The notes beneath the pieces were generated by a model, which saw only the letters and a list, made by a program, of their open reading frames with translations, had not been told where the DNA came from and ran no database searches. Position numbers and translations under genes: made by a program. Below, piece after piece: positions 35,732-45,925 of a stretch of DNA of 64,000 nucleotides. Where the stretch lies: positions 34,961 through 98,960 of the forward strand of contig NZ_LRAC01000127.1 of NCBI RefSeq assembly GCF_001517085.1, written 5' to 3'. Positions within the stretch are counted from its first letter, which is position 1. The number at the start of each line of letters is the position of its first letter. Source of the stretch: Paenibacillus sp. DMB5. GTDB taxonomy: Bacteria > Bacillota > Bacilli > Paenibacillales > Paenibacillaceae.

Positions 35732-35950
35732 ATGTAAGAACGGGGAAGCCCAAATTGCCGTTGCAGACTATAAGCATCAGTATGAAATTGAATAAAAAAG
35801 AGTAATGGAAAATTGCGAAAACCCGAGAAAAACTGTCAGGAATGTGATAGCATCCTTACTGTGAATATGATAAAATGACATCACGCCGTGCTACGGCACG
35901 ATGAGAATGATTGTCAACTAACTATATTACATACAGAGAGATGAGGAGCC

Positions 35951-37501
35951 ATGGCTGAAAATCAAACCCTTGATGAACTGCATACACCCGGTGCTGTATT
36001 CTTTATTTTTGGGGCAACCGGAGATCTGGCCCGGCGGAAGCTGTTCCCTGCGATATACAGCTTGTACCGCGAAGGCAAGCTGACACATGATTTTGCGGTA
36101 ATTGGCGTGGCTCGGCGTCCCCGTACCCAGGAGGAATTCCGGGAGGATGTGAAGGAATCCATCCGTGAATTCTGCCGTTATCAGGTAGCCGATGCTGCGG
36201 AATGGAATGATTTTGTACAGCATTTCGAATATAAATCATTGGATATTAACAATGTGGACGGCTTCCGTGAGCTGAGTGCGCAGACAGAGCTGCTGGAGCA
36301 GAAGTTCCAGATCCCGGGCAACCGGATGTTCTATCTGGCTCTGGCTCCTGAGCTGTTCGGCAGTGTCTCGTTCAACCTCAAGGCAGGCGGCATGCTGCAG
36401 GGTGCCGGCTGGAACCGTCTGGTTATCGAGAAACCGTTCGGCTACAATCTGGAATCTGCAGAGCAGCTGAATGAACAGATCCGCCAGGTGTTTAAGGAAG
36501 AAGAGATCTACCGGATTGACCACTATCTGGGCAAGGAAATGGTGCAGAACATTGAGGTTATCCGTTTTGCAAATGCATTCTTTGAACCGTTGTGGAACAA
36601 CAAGCATATTGCCAACATTCAGATTACCCTTGGCGAAACGGTCGGGGTAGAAGAGCGCGGCGGATACTATGATCATGCCGGAGCATTGCGCGATATGGGG
36701 CAGAACCATATTTTGCAGCTGCTGACGATGATTGCAATGGAGCCGCCAAGCCGTTTGCTGGCTGAAGATATCCGTGACGAGAAGGTGAAGGTGCTCCGTT
36801 CGCTGCGTCCGTACTCTTCCTCGGAGGAAGTGCGTGAGAATGTGGTGCGCGGGCAGTATACTCAGGGCCTCTACAAAGGCAAGAGCCTGCCGGCTTACCG
36901 CCAGGAGGATAAGGTGGATCCGGAGTCCAATACCGAGACGTATTTTGCAGCGCGTATCTTTGTAGACAACTTCCGCTGGGCGGGCGTTCCGTTCTACATC
37001 CGTACCGGCAAGCGTCTGCCTGTGAAGACAACGGAAGTGGTGGTGGAGTTCAAGGGCATGCCGACCAATGTATACCTGGGTCAGAAGCATAAGCTTGAGC
37101 CGAACCTGCTCGTTATCCGCGTTAACCCGATGGAAGGCATCTACGTGAAGATTAATGCCAAGAAGCCGGGCTCGGAGTCTGAAATTCAGCCGCTAGCCAT
37201 GGACTTCTGCCAGAGCTGCATGGTCGGCATCAACTCGCCGGAGGCTTACGAGCGTCTGCTGCATGATGCGGCACGCGGCGATTCGACCTATTTTACCCGC
37301 TGGGATGAAGTATCGTCGGCCTGGTCCTTCGTTGACCGGATTGCACAGGCCTGGAAGGAAGAAAGCAATGATCTGGCATCCTACCCTGCAGGCTCATGGG
37401 GCCCGGTAGAAGCAGACCAGCTGCTGGCTCAGGAAGGCTTCCACTGGTGGCCGGTGAACGGACAGGATGAAGATAATGTAGTATGGCGTGTGAACAGCTA
37501 G
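35951..37501 (+). CDS. zwf: glucose-6-phosphate 1-dehydrogenase
   Basis: 516 residues, the full family length. NADP-binding fingerprint GATGDLARRKLFPAIYSLYREG at residues 18-39, active-site RIDHYLGKE near 186-194 and the C-terminal sheet with FRWAGVPFYIRTGKRLP. It oxidises glucose 6-phosphate to 6-phosphogluconolactone and feeds NADPH and the pentose phosphate pathway. GAGGAG lies close before the ATG. Monocistronic, with a terminator behind it. Confidence 0.97.
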   Translation: MAENQTLDELHTPGAVFFIFGATGDLARRKLFPAIYSLYREGKLTHDFAVIGVARRPRTQEEFREDVKESIREFCRYQVADAAEWNDFVQHFEYKSLDINNVDGFRELSAQTELLEQKFQIPGNRMFYLALAPELFGSVSFNLKAGGMLQGAGWNRLVIEKPFGYNLESAEQLNEQIRQVFKEEEIYRIDHYLGKEMVQNIEVIRFANAFFEPLWNNKHIANIQITLGETVGVEERGGYYDHAGALRDMGQNHILQLLTMIAMEPPSRLLAEDIRDEKVKVLRSLRPYSSSEEVRENVVRGQYTQGLYKGKSLPAYRQEDKVDPESNTETYFAARIFVDNFRWAGVPFYIRTGKRLPVKTTEVVVEFKGMPTNVYLGQKHKLEPNLLVIRVNPMEGIYVKINAKKPGSESEIQPLAMDFCQSCMVGINSPEAYERLLHDAARGDSTYFTRWDEVSSAWSFVDRIAQAWKEESNDLASYPAGSWGPVEADQLLAQEGFHWWPVNGQDEDNVVWRVNS

Positions 37502-37522
37502 TACCAGCTTTATAGATTACAC

Positions 37523-37559
37523 AACAGCGGTTCCCCGGTGATGGGGGAGCGCTGTTTTT
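37523..37559 (+). terminator. Terminator of zwf
   Basis: AACAGCG (37523-37529) / CGCTGTT (37550-37556) with inner TTCCCC/GGGGGA pairing, followed by TTTT. Confidence 0.8.
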
Positions 37560-37704
37560 GTATTTTGAGTGAAAGTTACAAAAAAAGGATTTCGGTACTA
37601 CGTATTTGCTATATAATTCCATTAAATGTAGAGAGAAACAACAGGGGGAAAGTGCATCAGCCGCCTGAAGGCCTACAACATCCTTGACAGGAATGGGGCG
37701 TTCG

Positions 37705-38940
37705 ATGATGAAGAGGACACGGCAAGCTCATAAGCAGTACAGCTTTTTTCTGGGAACCCTGCTATGCGGCTATAATCTGACTGATAAGCTGTACGGTGCG
37801 GTATATATTGTGCTGATGAGTATGAGGGGAGTTGATCCGCTGCAGATCAGTATTGTATTCGCGGTTTCCTCGCTATCCCTTGCGGTGTTTGATTATCCCA
37901 GCGGCAATCTGTCTGACCTGTACGGGAGGAAAAAGCTGACGGCCATCGGTTTTATAATATGGGGTGCAGGATTGACTGTGTTTGCTTTTGCCGGTAATCT
38001 GGCGGCGTTCATCGTTTCTGCGGTTATAATGTCTCTGGGAGTTGCGCTGATTTCCGGCTCGCCGCAGGCCTGGTATCTGGATAAGCTTGAGGATCTGGGC
38101 ATGCCGGGCTATAAAAATATTGCACTGCCTCGCTTGAACGGATATGTGTCTGCTTTTGCGGTTGTGGGTGCACTTATAGCGTCATTTAGCAGCAATATCC
38201 ACCTCTACCTTCCAGTTGCTATAGCGGGTGCAGCGGCAGTGGGACTTGGTCTTTATGCGTGGCTGCGGTTCAGCGACAATTACGGCGTCCGGACGCAGGA
38301 CAATGTTTTTAAAGAAGTCTACGTGACCACGGCAGAATTTGCAGGAAATAAGCTGATGCGCTTTATTCTGTTCAAAAGCATCTTCAGCCATGCCGCATTG
38401 CTTGCTTTCCTGCTGAGCTGGCAGGTGTATGGGGTGAATGAGCTTGGGCTGCCCGCAGGCTATTTAGGAGGATTGCTGGTGTTGTTCATGGCTGTGATCA
38501 GCCTGTCTTCGTTCTGCAGCTCCTTTCTGGCGAAACGGAAGGTGCGGGCGGTACGGGTCATTTCCGGCGGTCTGCTGCTGTCGGCTGCGGGGCTGCTGCT
38601 TGCAGGGCTGTTTGCTCATCCGGCTGTGTTTATCGCGGGACTGGTTTTATATGAGTTCGGGCTTGGTCTGGAGTCTTCCTTATTCAGTGCATGGGTCCAG
38701 GATTTCATTCCCCGGGGCAAAAGAGCAACCTTCACCTCAGGATTATCCGCCCTCAAATCGCTCGCCGGCTTCGCTATTACCCTGCTGCTTGGTCTGGCTG
38801 CCGAACGGCTGGGCTATACTGTTATCTGGATGACGGGTGCGCTGAGCCTAGTCTTGTCCTTGGCGGTTTTGCTCATTTTTAACAGAAAGATTGTTATGGC
38901 AGACACGGCCCGTACAGAAGCGGAAACGGCAGCCAGTTAA
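37705..38940 (+). CDS. MFS transporter
   Basis: About 411 residues with 12 hydrophobic segments. The cytoplasmic loop between helices 2 and 3 reads YPSGNLSDLYGRKKLTAIGF, the major-facilitator motif A region (D-x-Y-G-R-K-K). The substrate cannot be told; the family relatives include drug and sugar efflux proteins. Start choice is uncertain: ATG at 37705, ATG at 37708 and TTG at 37684 are all possible. Genes around it are unrelated housekeeping genes. Confidence 0.85.
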   Translation: MMKRTRQAHKQYSFFLGTLLCGYNLTDKLYGAVYIVLMSMRGVDPLQISIVFAVSSLSLAVFDYPSGNLSDLYGRKKLTAIGFIIWGAGLTVFAFAGNLAAFIVSAVIMSLGVALISGSPQAWYLDKLEDLGMPGYKNIALPRLNGYVSAFAVVGALIASFSSNIHLYLPVAIAGAAAVGLGLYAWLRFSDNYGVRTQDNVFKEVYVTTAEFAGNKLMRFILFKSIFSHAALLAFLLSWQVYGVNELGLPAGYLGGLLVLFMAVISLSSFCSSFLAKRKVRAVRVISGGLLLSAAGLLLAGLFAHPAVFIAGLVLYEFGLGLESSLFSAWVQDFIPRGKRATFTSGLSALKSLAGFAITLLLGLAAERLGYTVIWMTGALSLVLSLAVLLIFNRKIVMADTARTEAETAAS

Positions 38941-39103
38941 GGGATACGCGAGAAACGGCAAATTTGTACAACTTGTTTCACTTCCGCCGCTTTTTTGTAG
39001 ATAAAGTCTGGTGAATTTTGATATACTTTAAAGGATGCTTTCTGGAAACGGAAAAAAGCAATTGGCGATCAAGCATGAATTTATATATGAAGGGATATGT
39101 GCA

Positions 39104-40689
39104 ATGGATAAGGCACCGGATCAGAAACTGCAACAGGAAGTGGACAAACGGAGAACGTTTGCGATCATTTCCCACCCGGATGCGGGTAAAACAACACTGA
39201 CGGAAAAGCTGCTGCTGTTCGGCGGGGCGATCCGGCTAGCGGGAACGGTTAAAGCCCGTAAAGCAAGCAAGCATGCGACAAGTGACTGGATGGAAATAGA
39301 GAAGCAGCGCGGAATCTCGGTAACGTCTTCCGTAATGCAGTTTGACTACTTGGGCCACCGGGTGAACATTCTGGATACTCCGGGTCACCAGGATTTCAGT
39401 GAGGACACTTACCGTACACTGACAGCTGCGGACAGCGCAGTCATGCTGATCGACGTGGCAAAAGGGGTCGAGGCACAGACAATCAAGCTGTTCCAGGTCT
39501 GTGCCAAGCGCGGTATCCCGATCTTTACCTTCATCAACAAGCTGGACCGTGAGGGCCAGAGCCCGTTCGATCTGATGGAGGAGCTGGAGAACGTACTGGG
39601 CATCCGCTCCGTGCCAATGAACTGGCCGATCGGCAGCGGCCGCGAGCTGTGCGGCGTGTACGACCGGATGAAGAATCAGGTGGAGCTGTTCCAGGGCGAT
39701 GATCATTCGGTAATCAAAGTTCAGAAGGTCGAGGACTACCACGATCCGATCATCCGCGAGATGGCCGGAGAATATCTGCATGACCAGCTGTGCCAGGATC
39801 TTGAGCTGCTGGATGTGGCGGGTGACGCTTTTGATTATGAAAAAGTATTGCGCGGGGAGCTGACTCCGGTCTTCTTCGGCAGTGCGATTAACAATTTCGG
39901 CGTCCAGACGTTCCTCGACAACTTCCTGGAGCTGGCACCGAAGCCGGAGCCGCGCCGCAGTACTGTTGTTCAATTGAACCGACTAATGAGAAATTCACCG
40001 GTTATGTCTTCAAAATCCAGGCCAACATGAATCCGGCACACCGTGACCGCATCGCGTTCCTGCGGATTGTATCCGGCAAGTTCGAGCGCGGCATGAGCGT
40101 AAAGCATGTCCGGGCAGGCAAAGACATTAAGCTGTCCCAGCCGCAGCAGTTCCTGGCGCAGGACCGCGATATTGTTGAAGAGGCGTATCCGGGCGATATT
40201 ATCGGTTTGTTTGACCCGGGGATTTTCCGGATCGGCGATACGCTAAGCCAGGCGGGAGAGATGGAGTTCGATGAGCTGCCGACGTTCTCACCGGAGATTT
40301 TCTCCAAAGTGAGCATCAAAAATGCACTCAAATCGAAGCAATTTCAAAAAGGGATTGACCAGCTGACGGAAGAAGGGATGATCCAGGTATTCCGCACGGT
40401 CAATTTTGACGATATTATTCTTGGCGTAGTCGGACAGCTGCAGTTCGAAGTGTTCGAGTACCGGATGAAGGGCGAGTATGGCGTAGATGTACAGCTGCAG
40501 CGGATGAGCTATCAGTTCGCGCGCTGGATTGTCGATGAGAACAAGCCGGATCCGGCCAAATTCCGGATTAACTCTACGCTGGTAACGGATAAGAAGGGCA
40601 ATTATGTCGTGTTATTCGAAAATGAATACGCGATGCGTACGGCTATGGAGAAGAATCCGACTGCCAAGTTCCTGGAGACAGCTCCTTAA
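39104..40689 (+). CDS. prfC: peptide chain release factor 3, apparent frameshift
   Basis: Translational GTPase that recycles RF1/RF2 after termination. G1 ISHPDAGKTTLTEKLL, G2 region EKQRGISVTSSVMQFDY, G3 LDTPGHQDFSEDTYRTL and G4 FINKLDREG are all in the first frame, which is lost at about 39971 (after RRSTVV). One added base there continues IEPTNEKFTGYVFKIQANMNPAHRDRIAF into the second frame, giving 528 residues, the normal RF3 length. A single missing base in such a conserved gene is more likely a sequence error than decay. AAGGGA eight bases before the ATG. Confidence 0.9.
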
Positions 40690-40748
40690 AGCACAGCGGG
40701 AATGGGCCGGATAAGCCTGATCAGGCTGTACGGATAGCATAGTGTGAT

Positions 40749-40801
40749 AAAAAACCTCCGCCTCTAACTGTGCGCTGCACGGCCGGGATGCGGAGGTTTT
40801 T
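40749..40801. terminator. Bidirectional terminator between prfC and sspI
   Basis: AAAAAACCTCCGC (40749-40761) pairs with GCGGAGGTTTTT (40790-40801); A- and T-tracts on the two sides suit both convergent transcripts. Confidence 0.85.
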
Positions 40802-40807
40802 GGCTGT

Positions 40808-41053
40808 CTAGCTCTGCTCGGTGGTAACCGATCCGGGGGTGATCTCCTCCAGATGCCGGTGCAGCAGACCGATGACATGATCCTGCTTGGCCTTGCCGAT
40901 GTCTTTCCAGACCATTTCAAATACAACACCAAGTCCGGGAAGTGCCGCTTCCGGCCCGTCTACAGAGCCTTCAATCATGTGGCGCAGGTCTTCCTCGGAC
41001 TGGCCGTGCACTTTATGAAGAATCGCCTGGCGTAAATCAATGGTTACCGGCAT
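40808..41053 (-). CDS. sspI: small acid-soluble spore protein SspI
   Basis: 81 residues. It matches SspI along its length: IDLRQAILHKVHGQSEEDLRHMIEGSVD, then PGLGVVFEMVWKDIG, the family's PGLGV-FE-W core. Minor SASP packed into the spore core, normally made in the forespore under sigma-G. AAAAGGAGG precedes the ATG. Its presence is direct evidence that the host sporulates. Confidence 0.92.
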   Translation of the reverse strand: MPVTIDLRQAILHKVHGQSEEDLRHMIEGSVDGPEAALPGLGVVFEMVWKDIGKAKQDHVIGLLHRHLEEITPGSVTTEQS

Positions 41054-41228
41054 GGTGCACCTCCTTTTTCATTGTTTGGGGGAAAAGTGGAACAGGCATC
41101 CGGAACAGAATCTGACTTCTCCAAAATGCCCTGTACTAATGTGCCCTGCGGCGGCAGTGAAAATTCAAGTTTGGCCGCCCATATGCTATACTGTGTGAGA
41201 CGAAAAATGCTGCAGGAGGTACACGGAC

Positions 41229-41888
41229 ATGGCCAAAAAACAATACGCGATTATCGGGATGGGGCGCTTCGGCTCAAGTGTAGCCAAGGCGCTAAGCGGC
41301 ATGGGATATGATGTGCTTGCCATCGATACCGACGAACAGCGGACCCAGGAGATATCCGGTATTGTAACCCATGCCGTATCCGCAGATTCCACAGATGAGG
41401 AAGCGCTGCGCGCGCTGGGTATCCGCAACTTCGACGTTGTGGTTGTAGCGATCGGCGAAGATATCCAGGCCAGCATTCTGACCACGCTGATCCTGAAGGA
41501 TCTGGGTGTGCCGGCGATCCTGGTCAAGGCCAGAAATGAGCTGCACGGCAAGGTGCTTAGCAAGATTGGCGCAGACAAAATCATTTATCCTGAGCGGGAC
41601 ATGGGGCTAAGGGTAGCGCATCATCTGGCCTCGCCGAACATTCTCGACTATATCGAGCTGTCCCCGGATTACAGTATCCTGGACATGAAGGTGCCCAAGC
41701 AGATGCTCGGCAAAAACCTGCTGGAGCTGGACATCCGCGCCAAATACGGCTGCAATGTCATGGCGATCCGCCGGGGCGATGACATGAACATCACTCCCAG
41801 AGCCGAGGACCGGCTGGCTGACGGCGATGTGCTGGTTATCGTCGGGCATAAGGATAACCTGACCAAGCTGGAGATGGCGTATCATTAA
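41229..41888 (+). CDS. Ktr-type potassium uptake regulatory subunit (TrkA family)
   Basis: 219 residues: RCK_N Rossmann domain (YAIIGMGRFGSSVAKALSGM, acidic D at the end of strand 2 in VLAIDTDE) and RCK_C/TrkA-C domain (LDIRAKYGCNVMAIRRG, DGDVLVIVGHKDNLTKLE). Length and layout are those of KtrA/KtrC, the nucleotide-binding ring that gates KtrB/KtrD K+ channels. No KtrB-type gene adjoins it, which is usual for ktrC-type copies. AGGAGG precedes the ATG. Confidence 0.92.
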   Translation: MAKKQYAIIGMGRFGSSVAKALSGMGYDVLAIDTDEQRTQEISGIVTHAVSADSTDEEALRALGIRNFDVVVVAIGEDIQASILTTLILKDLGVPAILVKARNELHGKVLSKIGADKIIYPERDMGLRVAHHLASPNILDYIELSPDYSILDMKVPKQMLGKNLLELDIRAKYGCNVMAIRRGDDMNITPRAEDRLADGDVLVIVGHKDNLTKLEMAYH

Positions 41889-41912
41889 CGAAGTACGAAA
41901 GGACAAGACCTA

Positions 41913-42707
41913 ATGGAAATATTATCTCCGCAAAATACGCGGGTTAAGGAATGGGCCGGACTGCAGGAAAAGAAGCACCGCGATAAGACCGGCAAATATA
42001 TTGTAGAAGGTATCCATCTGGTGCAGGAGGCGCTGCTGGCGGAAGCCGAGGTGGAGATTCTCGCCTACGATTTGGACAAGGGAATGCCATCGGAGCTGCG
42101 GGATCATCTGCAGGCCGTACAGGGTATGGAGGTCATCGGCGTCTCAGCCGCTGTCATTGCCAAGTGCAGCAGCACGAACACCCCGCAGCCTGTGTTTGCG
42201 GTTGTCCGCAAAGAGCAGCAGGGTGTGGAGACGATCCTGGCGAAGCGGGACAGTCTGGTTGTTGTGCTTGACGGCGTCCAGGACCCGGGCAACGTGGGCA
42301 CGATCATCCGCAGCGCGGATGCCGCCGGCGCGGACGGGGTAATCCTCGGCCAGGGCTGCGCCGACCTGTATAACCCCAAGACCATCCGCTCTACGATGGG
42401 CTCGATGTTCCATCTCCCGGTAGTGGAGGGAGATCTGGGCGTTGTTCTGCCGCAGGCGCGCGAACGCGGAGCTCTTCTGGTCAGCACCTCGCTGACCGGG
42501 GAAGACTCCTGCTACACGCACGACTTCCGCGGCAGCCAGTGGCTGCTGATCGGCAGCGAGGGCAAGGGGATTTCCCCACAGACGGCAGCGCTCGTCGATA
42601 AGAGCATCATCATCCCGATGGCCGGCCGGGCCGAGTCGCTGAATGCGGCGATGGCGGCTACAATTTTGTTGTTTGAAGGGATGCGGCAGCGGGGGTATTC
42701 AAAGTAA
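41913..42707 (+). CDS. TrmH/SpoU-family RNA methyltransferase
   Basis: 264 residues. N-terminal SpoU substrate-binding domain (KYIVEGIHLVQEAL) and C-terminal SPOUT knot with the three motifs DGVQDPGNVGTIIRSADAAG, LLIGSEGKGIS and IPMAGRAESLNAAMAATILL. It transfers a methyl group from SAM to a ribose 2'-OH of rRNA or tRNA; YsgA-like proteins are the closest guess. It follows the Ktr gene by 24 bases. Confidence 0.93.
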   Translation: MEILSPQNTRVKEWAGLQEKKHRDKTGKYIVEGIHLVQEALLAEAEVEILAYDLDKGMPSELRDHLQAVQGMEVIGVSAAVIAKCSSTNTPQPVFAVVRKEQQGVETILAKRDSLVVVLDGVQDPGNVGTIIRSADAAGADGVILGQGCADLYNPKTIRSTMGSMFHLPVVEGDLGVVLPQARERGALLVSTSLTGEDSCYTHDFRGSQWLLIGSEGKGISPQTAALVDKSIIIPMAGRAESLNAAMAATILLFEGMRQRGYSK

Positions 42708-42811
42708 ATAAACCCATCCCAAAGCAAATAAACTGTGAGTTGAAACTCACCTTGTCACCGTTTGGAATGTGGATTGGCACAGGTTTGTAACGATTTTTTG
42801 ACATAACAATT

Positions 42812-42856
42812 AAGTCCTGATAATCAAGAAACCCTTGATTTATCGGGGCTTTTTTA
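42812..42856 (+). terminator. Terminator of the ktr-spoU transcript
   Basis: AAGTCCTGATAATCAAG (42812-42828) pairs with CTTGATTTATCGGGGCTT (42834-42851) with mismatches, then a T-tract. Confidence 0.75.
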
Positions 42857-42930
42857 AATTCCTCTTCGTATCTACAAAAACCAACCACACACTACGGCCT
42901 TAATTTTCTATTCCATCATCCATCACGGAA

Positions 42931-42949
42931 CCTTACAAAGAGTGTAAGG
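42931..42949. promoter_or_regulatory. MerR-type dyad before the alpha/beta hydrolase gene
   Basis: CCTTACA-AAGAG-TGTAAGG, a perfect seven-base inverted repeat of 19 bases overall, the usual size of MerR-family operators, 87 bases before the hydrolase start. The rest of the 328-base gap (42708-43035) holds only the preceding terminator. Binding is inferred. Confidence 0.4.
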
Positions 42950-43035
42950 CAATTGTAATCGAGATCGATAGCAGCAACCTGGCAGCTCCTCTAGACTTAT
43001 CTAATAAGAGGATTATTTTTTAAGGGGGAGTTGGC

Positions 43036-44541
43036 GTGAGGTTTTTTGAAATGCTGCTATTCTTTTCAAGTGTTTGTTTGTTCGTATTCGTGTTCATATT
43101 CAATCAACGTATCCGAAGATCAGCTTTGCTCCTGGCAAGCGGAGCAGGCTCCATTGTTTTAGTGATACATTTGCTAGTCGAAGGATACAGGGTTCAGCTT
43201 TTGTTTTTATACGGATTTACGATCCTGATGCTTATGCTTTCGCTTAGAGACGTTCTCATAACGCCAAAAGTCGTTCGGACTGCCTCGCGAATCCGCAGGG
43301 TGCTGGGCCGCCTGGTTATTGTACTTGGGCTAACCGCAACGGGGGGATTACTCTATGTGTTTCCCGTATTCGACCTTCCGGCGCCAAGCGGCGAGTTTAC
43401 GGTAGGTACGCAAGTCTTTCATTTCATCGATCCAAGCCGGGAGGAGACATTCGGCCAAACCGCCACAGGCAAGAGGGAGTTGATGGTTCAGGTATGGTAT
43501 CCCGCTCAGGCTGACACCGGCAAGTACGCTCCCTTTGTTCCCGATACCGGGATTTTACGTTATATGGCTTCAGACTATGGCCTTCCCGGGTTTACTTTTC
43601 AACACCTGAAGTACATATCCAGTCATGCTTATCCGGGGGCTGAGGTCTCTTCGGCACAAACTTCATACCCGCTGGTCCTTGCGAATCCCGGCAACGGCTC
43701 TTCCAGGTTCCTTCACACGTCTCAAGCCGAGCATCTCGCGAGTCACGGCTATATCTTGGCAGTGATCGACCATACCTACAATACATTTGCCACCGAGTTT
43801 CCGGACGGCCGAATCACAACAAGTACAACCAATGACTTATTTTCGTCCGGCCATGATTACGGGACAGAAAGAGAAATTCGCGACAAGCTGGGCAAAGTTC
43901 TAACCGGCGATGTGGAGTTTACGCTGGACCAATTCGAGCTCCTCCAGTCGGGGGAGATTCCAAGTCTTTTAAAAGGGAGGATTGATCTCGGCCATGTCGG
44001 GGTGTTCGGCCATTCAATTGGCGGAGCAACGGCCTATGACGCTGCATATGATCCGCGAATCGCGGTTGGAATAGACCTTGATGGCGGGCTTTACCGGCTG
44101 CGTGACAGAGAGGGTCTGCGAAAGCCGTTTTTATTCATCAACTCAGAAAGCTATTTCGGCAAATTAAAAATGGTGTTGGATAACCGGGCATACACGGATG
44201 CAGAGCTTAACCGGATGGGCTCAACAAGAGAGTGGGAGGATCAAGTAACGGAAGATAAAAAGCTGGAGCTTGAACGGATGCGCGAAACGGCCGGCGAAGG
44301 GGGACAAGTCCTCTATATTGAAAACACGGAGCATATGAATTTTACCGACGTACAGTTCATTTCTCCAATTTTCAAAAGGCTGGGTATTACAGGAGAAATT
44401 GCGCCCGAAAGAGCGGACGACGTTATCGATGCCTACATGCTGGATTTCTTCGATAGGTATCTGAAAAACCAAGGCGGACTATTAATGAAAGGACCGGACA
44501 GCCGCTTTCCGGAAGTGAAGTTCGTAACTTCGCTATTATAA
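43036..44541 (+). CDS. membrane-anchored alpha/beta hydrolase (PAF-acetylhydrolase-like)
   Basis: 501 residues. Four hydrophobic segments in residues 1-120 (LLFFSSVCLFVFVFIFNQ, LLLASGAGSIVLVIHLLV, LLFLYGFTILMLMLSL, LVIVLGLTATGGLLYVF), then a serine hydrolase domain outside the membrane. The nucleophile elbow GVFGHSIGGATAYDAA, oxyanion region LANPGNGSSRFLH, acidic residue in GIDLDGG and catalytic His in NTEHMNF are visible. It resembles PAF-AH/lipase-like esterases; substrate unknown. GTG start after AAGGGGGAG. Confidence 0.82.
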   Translation: MRFFEMLLFFSSVCLFVFVFIFNQRIRRSALLLASGAGSIVLVIHLLVEGYRVQLLFLYGFTILMLMLSLRDVLITPKVVRTASRIRRVLGRLVIVLGLTATGGLLYVFPVFDLPAPSGEFTVGTQVFHFIDPSREETFGQTATGKRELMVQVWYPAQADTGKYAPFVPDTGILRYMASDYGLPGFTFQHLKYISSHAYPGAEVSSAQTSYPLVLANPGNGSSRFLHTSQAEHLASHGYILAVIDHTYNTFATEFPDGRITTSTTNDLFSSGHDYGTEREIRDKLGKVLTGDVEFTLDQFELLQSGEIPSLLKGRIDLGHVGVFGHSIGGATAYDAAYDPRIAVGIDLDGGLYRLRDREGLRKPFLFINSESYFGKLKMVLDNRAYTDAELNRMGSTREWEDQVTEDKKLELERMRETAGEGGQVLYIENTEHMNFTDVQFISPIFKRLGITGEIAPERADDVIDAYMLDFFDRYLKNQGGLLMKGPDSRFPEVKFVTSLL

Positions 44542-44623
44542 ATTACCAAGCTGGGTGTCGTTTCCAGGCTAGCGGGCAGGTATCACTGGGCTGGGCTAAT
44601 CTTCTACCGTTTAACAGCCCGGC

Positions 44624-45151
44624 GTGGTGGTCTTCTTTGCAGATAACGTCCGTCTTTGCATCCTAATGAATCGAAACAAAGACGGATTTACCTCACCCTT
44701 TAGATTGGCATCCGATGGTATAGCAATTTCCCCGGACGGCAAGATGTTGTATTTCTGCCCTCTCTCTAGTCGTCATCTCTACTCGATTTCAACGGAAGCT
44801 TTAAGAGAGCGGACCATACCGGATATGGCTCTACAGTATTACGTGAAGTATTGGGGAGAAAAAGGCGCCTCAGATGGAATGATCACCGATGCAAAAGGGA
44901 ATGTGTACGCTGGAGACTATGAAAACAATAGTATTCGAAAGATATTGCCGAATGGAGTAATGGAAACCATCGCACATGACCCGAGAATTTTATGGCCGGA
45001 TACTTTTTCTATTGGTCCAGATCAATGCTTGTATTTCATCGTGAACCAATTACATCGGCAGTCGAGATTTCATTATGGAAATGATCTGCGGCAGAAGCCT
45101 TATAGTTTATTACGTATGAAGATAGCCGAGTCACCTGCTCCTACCTTTTAG
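44624..45151 (+). pseudogene. truncated royal-jelly/yellow-type (gluconolactonase-like) protein, C-terminal fragment
   Basis: The 175-residue ORF matches the C-terminal half of the major royal jelly/yellow family of secreted six-bladed propellers: SDGIAISPDGKMLYFCPLSSRHLY, then ASDGMITDAKGNVYAGDYENNSI, then HDPRILWPDTFSIGPDQCLYF and PYSLLRMKI. The first ~150-180 residues and any signal peptide are missing; the 82 bases between it and the hydrolase do not contain them. No ribosome-binding site precedes the first ATG-like codon. I read it as the remnant of a gene whose 5' part was deleted. About 100 bases follow without a recognisable gene. Confidence 0.75.
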
Positions 45152-45258
45152 TAAATATTATGGGGGTGTGAGGGCCATTGCAGCAGGCCAAGCACTGGTA
45201 TGGACGACAGATGATCCTGACTATCTCGGCGTTCAGGCCGGACAAATAGATACGGGAA

Positions 45259-45879
45259 TCAGTAAGCAATGCCTACACGTGAATTTATGAAATCGGCGGC
45301 TTGTATTTGACTATAAGTAAATTCCGCTGTATCCTGCACTGATATTACAATACCGCCTTCAGGCAGAATATTTTGCTTCACACGATAGTTCCTTGAATCT
45401 CCGCCATTCTGCAAAGCAGTAGGGCATACGATAGTCCATTTAAGAGTTGATTGTTTTAACAGGCGATATACCTGATGATGTTCTTCAGCTGCGCGGGTTG
45501 ACCTGCGTTTGGATTCGCTTGACTGATAGCGCAGAAGATTGGGGGAATGTTCACTCTGCAGAATACCGGCAGTTCCTACGGTTATGATACGTTGTATACC
45601 TTCGTTATACATCGCCTCGATGATTAAAGGCATACTGTCAGATAGCGTTGTTGTACCATCTGTATTTAGTGCGCTAATCACTACATCATTTCCTTGTACT
45701 GCACGGGTGATATCTTCTTTATTTAGAACGTTACCTTGTAAGATCGTCAGGTTTTGATTAATATGTTGAATCTTCTCCGGTGTGCGGACCAATACGGTCA
45801 CATGATGTCCATCCTGAAGAGCAAGGGTAAAAATGTGGCTACCAACCCGTCCGGTGGCACCAAGAATTAATATATTCAT
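45259..45879 (-). CDS. NmrA/SDR-type NAD(P)-binding reductase
   Basis: 206 residues, atypical short-chain dehydrogenase: N-terminal NAD(P) motif ILILGATGRVGSHIF, then the VLNKEDITRAVQGNDVVISAL segment and STLKWTIVCPTALQNG. Such small NmrA-like proteins act as redox sensors or quinone/flavin reductases. AGGAGG precedes the ATG. Stands alone, 46 bases downstream of the YxeA-like gene and in the same direction, so read-through from the Bce-type module is possible. Confidence 0.88.
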   Translation of the reverse strand: MNILILGATGRVGSHIFTLALQDGHHVTVLVRTPEKIQHINQNLTILQGNVLNKEDITRAVQGNDVVISALNTDGTTTLSDSMPLIIEAMYNEGIQRIITVGTAGILQSEHSPNLLRYQSSESKRRSTRAAEEHHQVYRLLKQSTLKWTIVCPTALQNGGDSRNYRVKQNILPEGGIVISVQDTAEFTYSQIQAADFINSRVGIAY

Positions 45880-45925
45880 ATATGAGAACCTCCTGTTGTT
45901 TTATTATAAACGCCGGCTCCTCATT

